This document shows positions 36,580-45,986 of a stretch of 64,000 bases of DNA, in pieces. Source of the stretch: Rhodococcus rhodochrous (GTDB lineage: Bacteria; Actinomycetota; Actinomycetes; Mycobacteriales; Mycobacteriaceae); the NCBI RefSeq assembly GCF_014854695.1, contig NZ_CP027558.1, forward strand, positions 62,001 through 126,000. The letters are read 5' to 3'. The position numbers were made by a program, and so were the translations under genes. The notes beneath the pieces are model-generated. The model did not search any database and was not told the origin of the DNA. It saw nothing but the letters and a program-made list of their open reading frames with translations. Positions within the stretch are counted from its first letter, which is position 1; each line of letters begins with the position of its first letter.

Positions 36580-37101
36580 GTGCAGGCCTTCATCGACGAG
36601 AACACCGTCCGCGGCATCATGGTCGTCGCTGCGGTCGCGGACCCGTCGGCCCTCGAGCACGCCCGCCGCACCCTGGCGGGGTTACGGATGAAAGGCCAGG
36701 AGCGGATCCACTTCAAGTCCGAACGAGATTCTCGGCGGCGTGCGATCTGCTCGGCATTGGTCACCTTGGATGTGCAGGTACGCGTCTATCACGCTGCTGG
36801 TCTTACACCCAAGCTCGGACGTCCGCGCTGCCTCGAGACATTGGTGGGGGACCTCGCCGAGCTGCCGGTGTCTCGACTGGTCCTCGAGCAGGACGATTCG
36901 ACCGTCAAGTCCGACCGGCGGGTCCTGTTCGAGGCGGCCGGCAAGCACGGGATCCGCGAGCAGCTGACCTATCACCATCTGCGGGCCAAGCAGGAACCGA
37001 TGCTGTGGATTCCCGATGCGGTCGCGTGGTGCCTGGCCAAAGGCGGAGAGTGGCCCGATCGGGTCCGCCCGTTGATTACCAAGACCGTGACGGTGCAGTA
37101 G
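36580..37101 (+). CDS. DUF3800-like (RNase H-fold) hypothetical protein
   Basis: About 173 residues from GTG 36580; a GTG at 36526 is an alternative. Opening QAFIDENTVRGIMVVAAVAD places an Asp-Glu pair on the first strand, followed by MKGQERIHFKSERDSRRR, RLVLEQDDSTVKSDRRVL and QEPMLWIPDAVAWCLAKGG. This acidic pattern fits the RNase H-like fold of DUF3800 proteins often found in mobile regions. The function is unknown; nuclease activity is a possibility only. Confidence 0.55.
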   Translation: MQAFIDENTVRGIMVVAAVADPSALEHARRTLAGLRMKGQERIHFKSERDSRRRAICSALVTLDVQVRVYHAAGLTPKLGRPRCLETLVGDLAELPVSRLVLEQDDSTVKSDRRVLFEAAGKHGIREQLTYHHLRAKQEPMLWIPDAVAWCLAKGGEWPDRVRPLITKTVTVQ

Positions 37102-37353
37102 AAACGCGAAACCCGGCTCACCAACCGTCCGGAAGGCTGCCGGGTTCACTTCACCAGAGCTACTGCCCTGGGCTTCATCTACGATGCCAGAGCCCACGAA
37201 CAGGCGCAACCCGGTGCGTGATGCGCAATCGCGTGTGTACCTTCCGTAACCGTGTTTGAGCGGGTAAGCACTCTGTTCGAACTCGTCCGGTACCTGGACG
37301 ATCCGCAACCCTCGCGCCAGAGCGGGTCTGAGGCCGGCCGACCGGGTGGCGTC

Positions 37354-38367
37354 TTATAGGCCCTCCAGCACTCCCATCAGATCCTGGAGTAGTGCATCGG
37401 CGCGGGCTTCGATGTCGTCGAAGACATCGGTGAGGTCTTCGAGTGCCTCGTGATCGCGGTTGCGGGCGGCTGTGCCGCGCTCGTAGTAGTTGGGGTCGAG
37501 GGCGATGTCCGGCTCGACCCAGGCGTCGACATCCTCCTGCGGAGGAACAGGTAGCACTCTGTGTGCCGGGGCCCGTCCGGACAGGTGTGCCCGTACCAGC
37601 CTCGACACCGACTGCGCAGTCATGGGTTGGCCGTGTGGGAGGTGTCCCCAGCGGTCGATCGGACACAGCAACGGCTGGCGGGCCCGTTCGGTATCGAGCG
37701 GATCGGTGACGATCTCGACGGGGTCGGTGAGGTGGTGGCGCAGCAGGTGCGTGCCGGGATGCTGGTCGAGGAACGTCTGGATCTGCGCCCATCGCCGGTA
37801 GATCGCGACAGCGGGGTTGTCTCCGGTCTCGGGATCCGGTGGGAGGCGGAATCGTTCGCCGGTCGGGGTCGTGGCCACGAGGGTGTCGCCGTCGAGGCGG
37901 ATGTCGCGGCGGCGCAGCCTGGTGATGCCGGTGAAGGTCATGCCGGTGGCGGCCAGGACCAGCAGCAGGGTGTCGCGACGGCCGAACAGTCCGCTCGGCC
38001 ACCCTAAAGTGGGCAGCTCGGTGGCGCGCTGCAGCAGTAGCCGTCCGAGCCGGTCGAGGCGCGAGGCGCGAGTGGTGTCGAGGTGCCGGCGCACCGTCTC
38101 GGTGCGCCCCGGCGGCGGGTAGCCGTGCCCGGTGTGGACGGCGTTGATCGCCGACAGCCGACGTCGCTGCGTCGCGACCGCGGCCGGGTGCTCGTACAGG
38201 AACAACGCCAGCGTGTCGGGCGCGGCGGGGATGGGCTGGTGGTCGGCTGCGGTGCACCAGTCCGTGAACAGGGCCCAGTCGTGCCGGTAGCGACTCGGGA
38301 TGTGTAGGCCGAGGTCGGCATCGTGAACATCGTTGCGGCGGATGGACTCTCGTTCGGTGCTGGTCAT
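37354..38367 (-). CDS. Tyrosine-recombinase-like protein lacking catalytic residues
   Basis: ATG 38367 lies 10 nt after the stop of the upstream recombinase. 337 residues: an N-terminal SAM-like core-binding region (YRHDWALFTDWCTAADHQPI, AAVATQRRRLSAINAVHTGHG) then a diverged catalytic-fold region (TLLLVLAATGMTFTGITRLR). Where active enzymes have Arg, Lys, HxxR, His and Tyr, I find Thr in place of the first Arg (GMTFTGITRL) and no HxxR or Tyr motif. It may act as a structural partner or DNA-binding cofactor of the active recombinase with which it is cotranscribed. Confidence 0.6.
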   Translation of the reverse strand: MTSTERESIRRNDVHDADLGLHIPSRYRHDWALFTDWCTAADHQPIPAAPDTLALFLYEHPAAVATQRRRLSAINAVHTGHGYPPPGRTETVRRHLDTTRASRLDRLGRLLLQRATELPTLGWPSGLFGRRDTLLLVLAATGMTFTGITRLRRRDIRLDGDTLVATTPTGERFRLPPDPETGDNPAVAIYRRWAQIQTFLDQHPGTHLLRHHLTDPVEIVTDPLDTERARQPLLCPIDRWGHLPHGQPMTAQSVSRLVRAHLSGRAPAHRVLPVPPQEDVDAWVEPDIALDPNYYERGTAARNRDHEALEDLTDVFDDIEARADALLQDLMGVLEGL

Positions 38368-38377
38368 TGATCGCGCC

Positions 38378-39538
38378 TCACAGTCCGAGGTTGGTGACGG
38401 CGTTGCCGATGAGCGGGGCGTGTTCGCGGGCGTAGGTTTCGAGCATGGCGGGGGTGCTGTGCCCGGTCTGGCGCATGATCGCGTGCGCGGACGCGCCGTT
38501 GCGGAAGGCCTGGGTGACGAACCCGGCCCGCAGCGAATGTCCACCGAGCTGCTGGACGATCTCGGGGTCGTAGCCGGCCTGGGCGGCGCGGCGACGGATC
38601 ACCTGGTGCACCGCCGCCCCCGACAGGGCGGTGTCGGAGAGGTTGCCGTTCTTCCGGATCGCCCGCAACCACGGCGACGTCGGGACCATGCGGGGACGCG
38701 ACCCGCGGCACACGTGCGCTGCGAACGGTTCGGCGGTGCGCAGCAGGCGGATGACGGCGGGCCGGCCCCCGGCGTCGAAGGCGGCGACGACCTGCGCCCA
38801 CCGCAGCCACGCACACGGCGGACAACTCGCATGACTGTGCGTGAACGGCAGCGCCCGGACACTCCCCCGCCCCTCCTGATCCGTCTTGGACTTGCGCAGG
38901 CGGATATGCAGGCCGTCGAGCCGGTGCAGCGAGACGTCGCTGCAAGTGAGCCCGACGAGTTCGCTGCGCCGGAACGCCCCGGCAAAGCCGAGCAGCAGAA
39001 TCGCAGAGTCGCGGCGTTCGAGGACCTCCGCGGCCCAGCCGGCACAGTCCGCCCTCGCCTTCTCGACGATGGTGACGATGTCGGCGGTGAGCAGCGGCGC
39101 CCGCGGAGTGCGGGGCCGCTCCCCCGCCGCGGCGTAGTCCCGGCGGATCCCGGACAAGGTCGCGGTGACCAGCTCGTCGGCCCCGGGGGCGGGATGGCCG
39201 GCGCGGCGGTGGTGGTAGCCGATGCCGGCGACCCAGCGGGCCAACGTCGAGGGTGAGTAGGCCCGCTCTCCCGCCTCCGTGACCGTAGATGCCGCGTCGT
39301 GGAGGTAGGCGGCAACCGTCAAGGGATGCGCCGGCAACGCCACATGGCCTTCCCGCTGGCACCAGGCAGTGAACCGGGCCCAGTCGGCGGCGTAGTTACG
39401 CCGGGTCGACTCGGACCGCGACCGCGCCGCCGTCCCGGCCACCTGCGTGAGGGTCTCGACCGGCAACATCGGCACGGACGGCGTGGCGGGCTCCGCGGCG
39501 GTCGACACGGAGGCGTCGGAGGGGTCCGGATGGCGCAT
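38378..39538 (-). CDS. Tyrosine recombinase/integrase
   Basis: Complete catalytic set: Arg in GFAGAFRRSELVGL, Lys in RKSKTDQEGRG, HxxR in QLGGHSLRAGFVTQ, His in RQTGHSTPAML and Tyr in ETYAREH. The N-terminal core-binding domain includes RRNYAADWARFTAWCQREGH. I used ATG 39538 (MRHPDPSDA); in-frame GTG codons reach back to 39595. The pair of recombinase genes may belong to a plasmid dimer-resolution or integrative module; no attachment site was recognised. Confidence 0.8.
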   Translation of the reverse strand: MRHPDPSDASVSTAAEPATPSVPMLPVETLTQVAGTAARSRSESTRRNYAADWARFTAWCQREGHVALPAHPLTVAAYLHDAASTVTEAGERAYSPSTLARWVAGIGYHHRRAGHPAPGADELVTATLSGIRRDYAAAGERPRTPRAPLLTADIVTIVEKARADCAGWAAEVLERRDSAILLLGFAGAFRRSELVGLTCSDVSLHRLDGLHIRLRKSKTDQEGRGSVRALPFTHSHASCPPCAWLRWAQVVAAFDAGGRPAVIRLLRTAEPFAAHVCRGSRPRMVPTSPWLRAIRKNGNLSDTALSGAAVHQVIRRRAAQAGYDPEIVQQLGGHSLRAGFVTQAFRNGASAHAIMRQTGHSTPAMLETYAREHAPLIGNAVTNLGL

Positions 39539-39818
39539 GAGCAGGTCGTCGGGCACGAACCGGGAGCCTACCGCCCTGTTCGGACAGGTTGCCACCGGAA
39601 AAAGCGCTCAACAGGGGTTTCGCCGTCGATGGTGCGCTAATGGCAATTAGTGGCATCAACTCCGCAAGAACTATGAGTGACCGGCAACGGAGCCCTCCGT
39701 CATGCAAGTCTGCAGCTTCTTCTTGTCGAGATGCAGCCAAGATCGACACACCGACCCCCTGCATTGGAAACGCCCTTCACGACGAACGCTCTGCCCTGCA
39801 TTCGCCGAGGAAGGCCGC
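39539..39818. other. Intergenic between recombinase and benE
   Basis: About 280 bp without a supported gene; an A+T-richer patch at 39640-39700 may hold the recombinase promoter. Confidence 0.35.
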
Positions 39819-41090
39819 CTAACGCCGCTGGTCCGCGTACTGGCCGCGTTCGAGCACCCTCGAAACGAGGTAACCGATCAGGATGCCCCAGAACGCGGCG
39901 TGAATATTGAACAGGTTCAAGTCTGCGATCGTCACCACGAAGGTGACCAGCGAGCCGAAGGTGAAGGTGGTGGCGAAGGCCGTCACGAAGGCCTGTTGAA
40001 GCGCTTTGAGCATCGCGATGCCGCCCAGCGCCAGGACGAACGCCTCCGGGGTTGCCAGCATGAGTCGAACCAGGGTCGGGGCAACAAGCGCGCATACCAG
40101 CGAGAGCACGCCGTAAACGAGGGCACCGGTGTACTGCCGGTGCTTTTCACCCGAGGACGTCAGCAGCGCATTGGTCGGGCCCGTCACGCATGCCGATACT
40201 GCGCCGAACCCCGCATTGAGCACCGAGAAGATTCCGGAACTCATAGCGAAGACGTTGACCGGTGGGCGGTGGCCTGCCGCGTTGAGCACGGCGATGCCCT
40301 GACCGTTCTGAACGATCAACACGGTGATCGCTAGCGGCACTACCAGTTCCAGTTGGGCTGCCCAGGTGAATTCGGGGACCGTGAATGTCGGTGTGGCGAA
40401 GAACGACCCGCCACCGGGCTCGAGCGTGAACTGGCCGCTGGCCACGACAGCGACCACGCCGACGCCGAGGGCACCCAGGACCGGCGGGAGAAACCTGCCC
40501 AGTAACGGGACGGCAGATAGGACGAGGAAGGCGAGCACCATCGGAACGGCCACGATTGTGTTGTCCCGGGTGGCGGTGACGATGTCGGTGCCGAAACGCA
40601 GGAACACTGCGGCGACCATCGCCATCACGATCGGCATCGGGATCGCGGCCATCGCTCGGCGCACCACCCCGCTCATCCCCAATCCCAAGATCACGAGTCC
40701 TGCGGTGAAGAACGCGCCGACCACTTCGGGAAAGGACAGATGCTGCAGTGACGGTCCCAGCAGCACGGTGCCGGGAATCGACCACGCGAAACCGAGCGGC
40801 TGGCGGTACACCAGCGACATCACCACGGTCGCAAGACCGGCGGAGAGGAAAATTGCGAACACCCACGAAGCGAGCTGGGCGTCGGTCAGGCCTGCGGCTG
40901 CACCGACGGCCAACGTCACGGCAATCGGCCCGGACGCGGAGAAGACCAACCCGACCACTCCGTTGGCGGCGTACTGTGCGCCCACGTCGCGTAGGACATC
41001 GCGCACCCCTGCAGGACGGATGCCAGGACGCTCGAATAGGAAGTTGCGCGCACGGATGGTGGTCGGTGACGGATCGGTGGTGACAGACAT
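39819..41090 (-). CDS. benE: Benzoate/H+ symporter BenE-type transporter
   Basis: 423 residues with about 12 hydrophobic helices and the family landmarks FAWSIPGTVLLGPSLQHLSF, GLGMSGVVRRAMAAIPMPIV, FLRFGTDIV, NGQGIAVLNAAGHRPPVN and GAVSACVTGPTNALL. Imports benzoate or a related aromatic acid across the cytoplasmic membrane. Fits the catA gene 8 kb away, although benABC are absent. Divergent from the SDR gene across a 47-bp palindrome. Confidence 0.87.
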   Translation of the reverse strand: MSVTTDPSPTTIRARNFLFERPGIRPAGVRDVLRDVGAQYAANGVVGLVFSASGPIAVTLAVGAAAGLTDAQLASWVFAIFLSAGLATVVMSLVYRQPLGFAWSIPGTVLLGPSLQHLSFPEVVGAFFTAGLVILGLGMSGVVRRAMAAIPMPIVMAMVAAVFLRFGTDIVTATRDNTIVAVPMVLAFLVLSAVPLLGRFLPPVLGALGVGVVAVVASGQFTLEPGGGSFFATPTFTVPEFTWAAQLELVVPLAITVLIVQNGQGIAVLNAAGHRPPVNVFAMSSGIFSVLNAGFGAVSACVTGPTNALLTSSGEKHRQYTGALVYGVLSLVCALVAPTLVRLMLATPEAFVLALGGIAMLKALQQAFVTAFATTFTFGSLVTFVVTIADLNLFNIHAAFWGILIGYLVSRVLERGQYADQRR

Positions 41091-41159
41091 GCTCGCTCCG
41101 GATCTGCGGATGGGTCCATCCAGTTCACCAGCGTTTCACCCGTGTGCGAGCCGCGGGCG

Positions 41160-41206
41160 GTGCCCAGTTGATCCTGGGTATGGCATACCCAGGATCAACT
41201 GGGCAC
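41160..41206. repeat. 47-bp perfect palindrome between benE and the SDR gene
   Basis: Two 23-bp arms (41160-41182 and 41184-41206, the left beginning GTGCCCAGTTGATCCTGG) are exactly complementary with a single central G. It lies 70 bp upstream of benE and 45 bp upstream of the SDR start, in the shared promoter region rather than after a gene. An operator or cruciform is more likely than a terminator. Confidence 0.85.
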
Positions 41207-41250
41207 CGTTGACGACTCTTCTTGAGCCGACATGTTGCTCAGATGGACGC

Positions 41251-42021
41251 ATGACGCATTCCACGAACCTCGTTCCCTCGTCCGATCGCCGACGCGCTGT
41301 GGTCACCGGTGCGAGTAGCGGTATCGGTGCGGACACCGCACGGCATCTGGTCCGCTGCGGCTGGTCCGTGCTGGCGGTGGCCCGGCGCCAGGACCGCCTC
41401 GACGCTCTGGCCGCGGAGATCGGGTGCGATGTGCTGGCCGCGGACATCACCTCCGATCACGATGTGGCGCGGATCGTGGCCGCTGCCGGTCCGGTTCATG
41501 CCCTGGTCAACAATGCCGGCGGGGCGCGGGGCACGGAGTCGATCGATACTGCCGATCTGGACAAGTGGGCATGGATGTACGAGGTGAACGTGCTCGGTAC
41601 GGTGCGCCTGACCAAGGCGTTGATCCCGGCGCTGCGGGAGTCCGGTCGCGGCACCATCGTCGTCGTGTCCTCCCTGGCCGCCGAGACTGCCTATGCCGGT
41701 GGCGGTGGTTACTGTGCAGCCAAGAGCGCCGAGCGGGTGGTCGCCGAGACCTTGCGGTTGGAGTTGAACGGGGAGCCGATCCGGGTCGTCGAGATCTCAC
41801 CTGGCCTTGTGCATACCGAGGAGTTCTCGCTGCGTCGGCTCGGTGGTGACCAGGCCGCCGCGGACGCGGTCTATGCGGGGGTGCCTGATCCGCTGACCGG
41901 TGACGATGTCGCCGAGTGCATCGCGTGGACGCTTGAGCGGCCGCACCATGTGAACATCGACCGGCTCGTGGTCAAGCCGCTTGCGCAGGCCGCGATCCAC
42001 AAATTGCACCGCACCACATGA
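41251..42021 (+). CDS. Short-chain dehydrogenase/reductase (SDR)
   Basis: 256 residues, classical SDR: NAD(P)-binding VVTGASSGIGADTARHL, ALVNNAGGARG, catalytic Ser in IVVVSSLAAETAYAGGGG and the Tyr/Lys pair in GYCAAKSAERVV, then EISPGLVHTEEF. An Arg-rich second strand (AVARRQDRLDAL) suggests NADP. Closest in appearance to SDRs that reduce small carbonyl compounds (YdfG-like). Followed 37 nt later by an MmyB-type regulator, a frequent pairing in actinobacteria. Confidence 0.87.
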   Translation: MTHSTNLVPSSDRRRAVVTGASSGIGADTARHLVRCGWSVLAVARRQDRLDALAAEIGCDVLAADITSDHDVARIVAAAGPVHALVNNAGGARGTESIDTADLDKWAWMYEVNVLGTVRLTKALIPALRESGRGTIVVVSSLAAETAYAGGGGYCAAKSAERVVAETLRLELNGEPIRVVEISPGLVHTEEFSLRRLGGDQAAADAVYAGVPDPLTGDDVAECIAWTLERPHHVNIDRLVVKPLAQAAIHKLHRTT

Positions 42022-42058
42022 GGTCGGGGCCGTTCGGTGCGCGCATCATGGGGGTGTG

Positions 42059-42934
42059 GTGAACGGAAGGGTCGCGCGATTGAATGCTGGTCTCGAACTC
42101 GGTGAATTTCTCAAGGTCAGACGTGCTCTGGTGGCGCCGCCTGAGAGTGGGACGCGTCGACGTGTCCCGGGGTTGCGGCGAGAAGAGGTCGCGGCCCTGG
42201 CCGGAGTCAGCTGTGACTACTACACCCGCCTCGAGCAGGGTCGGCACAAACGTCCCTCCGAGACGGTGTTGTACGCCCTGGCCGAAGCACTGCAATTGGA
42301 CGATTTGGCCACTAGGCATCTGCTCGACCTCGCTCGTGCTATTGCGGCACCACAGCGGCGGCTCCCGACGGCCTCGGTGCAGCGGGTGCGGCCGTCGCTG
42401 CACCGGCTGCTCGATACCTTCACCGAGCATCCGGCGTTCATCCGTGGGCGGCGTACGGATGTGCTGGCGATGAACAAATTGGCCGCGCTCCTGCTCACGG
42501 ATTTTCCCGCGAAACCGGCGCGTGATCGCAACTTGCTTCGGTGGGCGCTTCTCGACGAGGAAGCGCGGCAGCGTTACGTCGATTGGGAGAAGGTCGTGTC
42601 GTCGATGGTCGGGACGCTGCGTCTCGATGCCGGCCGTCACCCTGACGACCCACTGCTCGCGCAACTCGTGGGTGATCTGTCTGTGCGCAGTGAACAGTTC
42701 CGCCGGTGGTGGGCCGATCATCGGGTGGTGGAGCGGCGCGATGGCATCAAGCGGCTGGACCATCCCTTGGTCGGTCGTATCGACGTGTTCTACGAGGCAC
42801 TCGAAGTGACCGGGGAAGCGGATCAGACCTTGTTCGTCTACAGCACCGATCCCGGGTCGGAATCGGAGTCCAAACTTCGGGTGCTCGCTGATCGGATCCG
42901 CTCCGCGCCAGCGGAATCGGCGTCCGGGCACTGA
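42059..42934 (+). CDS. XRE/MmyB-family transcriptional regulator
   Basis: GTG 42059. Residues 10-75: HTH (RRVPGLRREEVAALAGVSCD, YYTRLEQGRHKRPSETVLYA). Residues 110-280: the MmyB ligand-binding domain (NLLRWALLDEEARQRYVDWE, SSMVGTLRLDAGRHPDDPLL, RRWWADHRV, RIDVFYEALEVTGEADQTLF). Such proteins usually regulate an adjacent SDR gene; here the two genes are in the same direction and probably cotranscribed. Confidence 0.87.
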   Translation: MNGRVARLNAGLELGEFLKVRRALVAPPESGTRRRVPGLRREEVAALAGVSCDYYTRLEQGRHKRPSETVLYALAEALQLDDLATRHLLDLARAIAAPQRRLPTASVQRVRPSLHRLLDTFTEHPAFIRGRRTDVLAMNKLAALLLTDFPAKPARDRNLLRWALLDEEARQRYVDWEKVVSSMVGTLRLDAGRHPDDPLLAQLVGDLSVRSEQFRRWWADHRVVERRDGIKRLDHPLVGRIDVFYEALEVTGEADQTLFVYSTDPGSESESKLRVLADRIRSAPAESASGH

Positions 42935-43319
42935 CGGATCGTTTGACCGAAGCATGGGGAGGGCGCGATGCGAGCGCTACGCCCCCTTGTGATGACTGAA
43001 GGACGAGTCGGGCGGACGCGGCGGTAGTCGGCCGCATGTGTGCACGGACCTGTGGCTTGTTGTTCGGCCGCCGGGGCCGGAAGCGGTCGAGTAATTCGGC
43101 GACGTCGAGCAGTTCCGGTGGACTCGAGTGCTGGTGCGGCGGGACGTGCATGCTCGTCGCGGTGGCCGACACGGTGCCGGCTCCGTCGATGGTGACGCCT
43201 GGGTCGGGACTGCGGGTCGGGGTGCTCGAGATAGGCTCCCGGGTGGCTGGGTGGAGTCCGGTGAACATCCGGTTTCAGGTGCTACGCCTGCGTTCACCCG
43301 TCATCGGCGTGAGTCGGTG
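42935..43319. other. Intergenic, no supported gene
   Basis: Convergent space between the MmyB-type regulator and the plasmid maintenance operon. Frames here lack starts with ribosome sites. No strong terminator hairpin seen. Confidence 0.45.
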
Positions 43320-44114
43320 TCAGTGCCAGGTGACGTCGATCTTGTCGATGGCGTCGAAGTGGAAGCCGAACTGGTCGTTGTAGACGTCGAATCCCTTGTT
43401 CTCGGGGTAGTCGATGGTGGCGTGGCGTTCGAGGATGGCGACGACTCGTGCTTGGTCGTCATTGGCCAGTGCTGCCGCCAACGCTTGGGATTCTGCGGCG
43501 CTGAAGGGAATATCGGAGTTGCCGAAGTCCAGTGTGCGGGTCCGGTAGTCGTAACCTGCCTCGTCGCCGTTGCGTACGTGCACGCGGCCGGTAACGCGGA
43601 TGGTGGCGATCTTCGGGGTGCCGTCGGGGTTGAGAACACCGGCCTTGTCCATGACGTCCTTGGCCTTGACGTCCTTGAGCTTCGACCGCGCGTCGTTGCG
43701 GAGCTCATTGGTCTTACCGGAGATGTATTTGCGCACCGAGGAGGGGCTGCGGCCGATCTTCCTCGCTACCTCGTTCACTCCCCCGAGGCGTGCAACGGCG
43801 GCGCGACGCTGAGCCAGCTCGGCGACCTCGCCATGAGGAATGCGTCCTTGCTGCGCCCAACGGCGCAGCGTGCGGTCCGATGGTGGGGTACGGCCGGCGT
43901 CGATGGCGGCCTGTCTGAGCCCGTCGTTGCCGATCTCGGTGCGGATCTGTTTGACCGAGACTCGCGAGGTCAACCCGGCCAGGCCCCGGCTGGTTTCTTG
44001 CGCCTTGGCGACACCTGCAGCCGCCGCAGCCGCGACAGTAACCTTCATGCCGTCGAGGCCGACAGTTTTCTGCGGCACGGCTTTCGATCGAGGTTTCGGT
44101 AGATGCAATGCCAT
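43320..44114 (-). CDS. Tpg-like plasmid telomere terminal-protein candidate
   Basis: 264 residues; the ATG directly follows the stop of the tap-like gene. The N-terminal third is Ala-rich and basic. The middle holds an HTH of the kind found in actinobacterial terminal proteins (VNEVARKIGRSPSSVRKYIS, with RKIGRSPSSV as turn and recognition helix), preceded by a second helical motif (PSDRTLRRWAQQGRIPHGEV). The C-terminal half is ATIRVTGRVHVRNGDEAG, DYRTRTLDFGNSDIPFSA and FDVYNDQFGFHFDAID. Terminal proteins cap linear replicons through a covalent Ser/Thr-DNA bond. The order tap then tpg and the HTH support the call, but the C-terminal half is not one I can match with certainty. Confidence 0.45.
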   Translation of the reverse strand: MALHLPKPRSKAVPQKTVGLDGMKVTVAAAAAAGVAKAQETSRGLAGLTSRVSVKQIRTEIGNDGLRQAAIDAGRTPPSDRTLRRWAQQGRIPHGEVAELAQRRAAVARLGGVNEVARKIGRSPSSVRKYISGKTNELRNDARSKLKDVKAKDVMDKAGVLNPDGTPKIATIRVTGRVHVRNGDEAGYDYRTRTLDFGNSDIPFSAAESQALAAALANDDQARVVAILERHATIDYPENKGFDVYNDQFGFHFDAIDKIDVTWH

Positions 44115-45932
44115 CTACTGCTCCTCATCGTGATCGGCGCCGTGGGCAGCGGCAATCGCCAAACGCACCTCATGGGTGGTCTCGGCCTCTGCGAACGCCA
44201 ACAGCATTTCGTCGGTGAGCTCGACATGCTTCTCGAGGACCATCTTGCCCAACGCATCGCTGTCGTCGGCGAGGGTCTGCCCCTCCCCCACCAGGTACAC
44301 CCAGGAATCGGTCATGGTGCGGATCGGCCAGCGTCCGGTCTCGCGGGCGATGCGCATCGCGACGCGGCGGCCACGCCAGCGGCAGTGCGCCATGATCGCC
44401 GCTCGCCACAGCGGCTGATGGTGGTGTTGCATGCGGGTAGCGGTCCACATGTCGGGGTTGACCATCCGGCCGACGTAGCCCTTGTAACAGGCTCCGAGGA
44501 AGCGCTTCATCGCCGCGTCACCGCTCTCTGCTGCGACGGCGCGCGCCTCGCGCAGCACTTTGGCCCACTTGTCGAGGGCGCGGCCTTGTTCTTCGTAGAC
44601 CCAGGCTTCGGTGATGTCGAGGTCATCGACGTCGAGGCCCATTCCCCCGTCGGCGATGGGAGCGCACAATCCGTCGAGGCTGATGGTGGTGATCCAGGTC
44701 TGTACGGGTTGCTCGTCGAGCATCGCCGGGTGCGGCAGCGGTAGTTTCTCCGGCAGCGCGTACTGCCCAGCGGCAGGGAGGGTCACGCGCCAGATCCCGA
44801 AGGGTGGCTTGTCGCTGGTCGCGGCGGCCGCGGCATCGACACCGAGCAGGTTGCGGACCCGGCCGTAGCCGAACGACAGCATGCCCGCCGAGGCCAGATA
44901 CGCGGCGCGCTGGTCGATGGTGACCAGGGCGGTGGCGCCCTCGAGATCGTCGGCATCGGGGATGCGGGACCAACCGGCGGCCGGCTCGAAGTCCCCGCGT
45001 GGGGCGCCGTCGATCGGGGGAATCGGTCCGCCGGCGGTCACGACGATGCCTTTGCCTGTGCGGAGGCGTTCGCGGCGGATCTTGTCCAGGACCGCAGCGC
45101 CGGTGCGGGCAGGGGTCGGGCCGGGCAGGGTGTCGAGGTGTTTGATGGACCAGGCCAGGCGGCGGCCGAGTTCGCGGGCGGCGGGAAGGTCGTCGTCAGG
45201 GAGGTAGGTGCCGGCGGCGGGATTGCCGAGGATGCCCATGTCTCCGACACGGTTTCCCCAACCGAAGTCCTTGTTCCAATACGTCCACACGTAGGGCTCG
45301 AGGACGAGGTCGACCATCTGGGTGGCTTTGCCGACCTTGCGGATCAGGTGGATGACGTAGCCAGGGTCGCCGCGCAGTTCCCAGCCTGCAGCGATCAGAG
45401 GTGGCAAGGTTGCCGTGATGGTCTGGGTCAGTTCGGTCGCCGCTCGTTGACGAAGCTGTTCGAGGTCGTCGACGTCGTCTTCGCTGCCGGGGTCGATGCT
45501 CCAACCGAGCTGGGAGCAGGAATCGATCCCGACGAACCACACCTGTGCGGTGAGTCCGTGTGGAGTCAGTGCTGCCCAGTGCAGCAGCTTGTCCAGCTTC
45601 TCGATCGAGTCGACCGGGCCGGTCAGCCGAACGCCCGAGGGTGTGTACGTCGCTGCGGCGGTGACAATGATCGCGTGACCGTCCGCGTCCTCGGTGACAG
45701 GCAGGGATTCCCACGGGCGGACCTCGGTCCCCGGCTTCTCCGCCTCATCGATGTCGGCAACGTCAACGGGGTCGGGTGGGGCGGTGTCTGTATCGGCCGA
45801 CTGCAGGTCGTCCTCTGCTGGTGGCGGTGGTGCCTCGGTCGCTGTGTCTTCGGCTGCGACCGAACCGTTCAGCGGCTTTTCAGGTTCAGGGTCGAGGTCG
45901 AAAAGGGCGATTTGGTCGTCGATTCCGCTCAT
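44115..45932 (-). CDS. Tap-like telomere-associated protein candidate
   Basis: 605 residues. An acidic Pro/Glu-rich N-terminus (1-75) leads into a folded region: ATYTPSGVRLTGPVDSIEKL, YVWTYWNKDFGWGNRVGDMG, then LVTIDQRAAYLASAGMLSFG, LPLPHPAMLDEQPVQTWITT, ITEAWVYEEQGRALDKWAK and MKRFLGACYKGYVGRM. The DxRAAY motif, the following HP...W-T-T stretch and the K-R-x-x-G helix recall Streptomyces Tap, which recruits the terminal protein to telomere overhangs and looks polymerase-related. The call rests on motif order and on the adjacent Tpg-like gene. Downstream of parAB in one minus-strand operon. Confidence 0.5.
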   Translation of the reverse strand: MSGIDDQIALFDLDPEPEKPLNGSVAAEDTATEAPPPPAEDDLQSADTDTAPPDPVDVADIDEAEKPGTEVRPWESLPVTEDADGHAIIVTAAATYTPSGVRLTGPVDSIEKLDKLLHWAALTPHGLTAQVWFVGIDSCSQLGWSIDPGSEDDVDDLEQLRQRAATELTQTITATLPPLIAAGWELRGDPGYVIHLIRKVGKATQMVDLVLEPYVWTYWNKDFGWGNRVGDMGILGNPAAGTYLPDDDLPAARELGRRLAWSIKHLDTLPGPTPARTGAAVLDKIRRERLRTGKGIVVTAGGPIPPIDGAPRGDFEPAAGWSRIPDADDLEGATALVTIDQRAAYLASAGMLSFGYGRVRNLLGVDAAAAATSDKPPFGIWRVTLPAAGQYALPEKLPLPHPAMLDEQPVQTWITTISLDGLCAPIADGGMGLDVDDLDITEAWVYEEQGRALDKWAKVLREARAVAAESGDAAMKRFLGACYKGYVGRMVNPDMWTATRMQHHHQPLWRAAIMAHCRWRGRRVAMRIARETGRWPIRTMTDSWVYLVGEGQTLADDSDALGKMVLEKHVELTDEMLLAFAEAETTHEVRLAIAAAHGADHDEEQ

Positions 45933-45986
45933 CGGCTCACCACTGCAGTCCTTCTGCGATCCACCGAACCTGTCTCCGAGTCGCGG

